Shown: in pieces, positions 63,335 to 64,000 of the stretch
Numbering within the stretch: the stretch's first letter is position 1
Layout: the number at the start of each line of letters is the position of its first letter
Assembly: GCA_003490145.1 (NCBI GenBank)
Contig: QULQ01000011.1
Coordinates: 43,323 to 107,322, forward strand
Direction: 5' to 3'
Source of the DNA: Lachnospiraceae bacterium OM04-12BH
GTDB taxonomy: Bacteria; Bacillota; Clostridia; Lachnospirales; Lachnospiraceae
Length of the DNA stretch: 64,000 bases
Program-made: the position numbers and the translations under genes
The notes under the pieces: model-generated
Told to the model about the DNA's origin: nothing
Seen by the model: only the letters and a program-made list of their open reading frames with translations
The model's database searches: none

Positions 63335-63372
63335 ATGTCATAGGAAATTACTTCGTAATGTTCCAATGACAT
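63335..63372. repeat. Copy 2 of the palindromic repeat element (complete)
   Basis: ATGTCATAGGAAATTAC and GTAATGTTCCAATGACAT (63355-63372) pair almost fully around TTC. The left part (63333-63359) matches 19034-19060 before gltB at 24 of 27 bases. Flanked by T5 and A6. Confidence 0.7.
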
Positions 63373-63380
63373 AAAAAACC

Positions 63381-63472
63381 CTCCGGGCAGGATCGCACTG
63401 CGGCGGAAGGGTAGATGTCGCATGGAGCGACCCGCCGCAGGCGGAGAATCCTGCAAGCAGGATTCTTTTTTA
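63381..63472 (+). ncRNA. G+C-rich structured element ending in a perfect terminator
   Basis: CTCCG (63381-63385) can close with CGGAG (63442-63446) around GCGGCGG/CCGCCGC (63400-63406/63432-63438). Inside that is GTCGC/GCGAC (63417-63421/63427-63431). Next come GAATCCTGC/GCAGGATTC (63446-63454/63457-63465) and T6. GCAGGAT at 63387-63393 could pair instead with 63448-63454, competing with the terminator. No coding gene lies within or just after it, so it may be a small RNA or a mobile-repeat relic. Confidence 0.45.
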
Positions 63473-63621
63473 TTTACAGGAAATCAGGTTGTTCCTGATA
63501 TTCCGGATTGAAGCATGCAAAATAAAATGACAGAATAATCGACAAAATATGACAATAAAACTGAAATAAATCCACAAACTGGAAAGTGAATAAAAAAATA
63601 GAAGAAAAATGAAAAAATGTG

Positions 63622-63650
63622 TTGACAAATAAAGACCGTTCGATTATACT
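63622..63650 (+). promoter_or_regulatory. Consensus promoter near the window end
   Basis: TTGACA (63622-63627), exactly 17 bp, TATACT (63645-63650). It is one of the strongest in the window, yet no credible gene starts within the next 350 bp. Confidence 0.75.
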
Positions 63651-63656
63651 AAAGTT

Positions 63657-64000
63657 ACAAAAACACAGAAGAAAAAGAAAAAAGTACAAAGGACAAGTAC
63701 TTAAGAAGCACTCAATCGTATGGATGCACAAAAGAAAAAGTAACGAAGAACATAAGAGAAACAGATTGATGAACCGTTACAGTACCTGGTACAAAAGAAA
63801 AAGTGGAGAAGTACGAAAGAGAAAAGAAAACTGAATAAGGAAACGATACTACGAAAAGAGGTAGAGACCATTGGAGAGTATAGTTTAGAAGCGGGTGTTG
63901 ATCGAAAGGATTGATGCCCGCTTCGCCGTATAGAAAATTACGGATAATCAAAGTTGTTGAGGGTTTGCCAAACTTGTTGAGGGTTTTTCGTGAGGGTTTG
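63657..64000 (+). other. Purine-rich, repetitive, apparently non-coding transcript region
   Basis: Downstream of the promoter lie two imperfect ~40-nt direct repeats sharing ACAAAAGAAAAAGT (63727-63740, 63791-63804). A third, weaker copy begins near 63664. A 16-bp hairpin follows (63888-63924: GAAGCGGGTGTTGATC paired with GATTGATGCCCGCTTC, with G-U pairs). Finally TTGTTGAGGGTTT occurs at 63954-63966 and 63974-63986, with TGAGGGTTT again at 63991-63999. A short very basic frame (63619-63834) begins inside the promoter and is not believed. It may be the long leader of a gene beyond the window. Confidence 0.55.

Noticed and set aside
63619..63834. 71-residue very basic reading frame near the window end
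   Set aside because: Its ATG lies before the -35 of the strong promoter, so the transcript would not contain it. The Lys/Arg content simply reflects purine-rich repeats.

Overview
The window reads as chromosomal DNA of a gut-type anaerobic Firmicute, most likely a Lachnospiraceae member (Blautia/Ruminococcus/Dorea-like; the genus is inference). Evidence: strong AGGAGG ribosome sites, moderate G+C, the tig-clpP-clpX-lon-engB order, a rubrerythrin and flavin-reductase pair typical of strict anaerobes, CUT1 sugar uptake without a local ATPase, and families common in Clostridia (CFI-box, DUF1653, DUF1848, TraX-like, TIGR03915/TIGR03916). No rRNA, tRNA, CRISPR array, prophage or intact insertion sequence was seen.

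Layout. 1-7.3 kb is a sugar locus: the first codons of a YesL/DUF624 protein (minus strand, cut by the window edge), a solute-binding lipoprotein and two permeases, an AraC-type activator and a GH3 glycosidase. Matching 21-bp-period direct repeats sit in front of both plus-strand transcription units. 7.3-12.2 kb holds a CheX-like/CheY pair, a LacI regulator and glycogen phosphorylase, whose promoter contains a perfect 14-bp operator. 12.2-18.9 kb holds a self-regulated MarR gene with DegV, an ABC-F ATPase, flavin reductase and rubrerythrin, an S1-domain protein, a HAD phosphatase and a CPBP protease. 19-25.2 kb is glutamate synthase gltB-gltD behind an attenuator-like hairpin. 25.2-25.6 kb is a gene-free array of diverged hairpins. 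Then come glycerate kinase, a small AT-rich island (XRE, CFI-box and a membrane TPR-like protein), and lipid and housekeeping genes.

35.7-38.1 kb is a two-gene putative DNA-repair module (radical SAM protein plus TIGR03915 partner). Its promoter is flanked by two identical LexA-type boxes, so it is probably SOS-regulated. It is followed by an HPr-like protein that has lost the phosphorylatable His and by an XPD/DinG-type helicase with an N-terminal nuclease-like region. 41-51.8 kb is the protein quality-control cluster (tig, clpP, clpX, lon, engB) followed by an AI-2E-type membrane protein, a VanH-like dehydrogenase, truA, a VanZ-like protein and a DUF308 protein. 52-53.8 kb encodes an Amt-PII fusion behind two tandem terminator hairpins. 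Next are a secreted protein built of four copies of an unrecognised ~63-residue repeat, an aldose epimerase, a SfsA-MutY fusion, a GT2 glycosyltransferase, PAP2 and lipid-kinase genes, and glyA.

The last 750 bp has no convincing gene. It holds a glyA terminator, a palindromic repeat that also occurs in front of gltB, a G+C-rich structured element ending in its own terminator, a consensus promoter driving a purine-rich repetitive transcript, a 16-bp hairpin, and direct repeats running off the window end. All functions are from reading the sequence; no searches were run.
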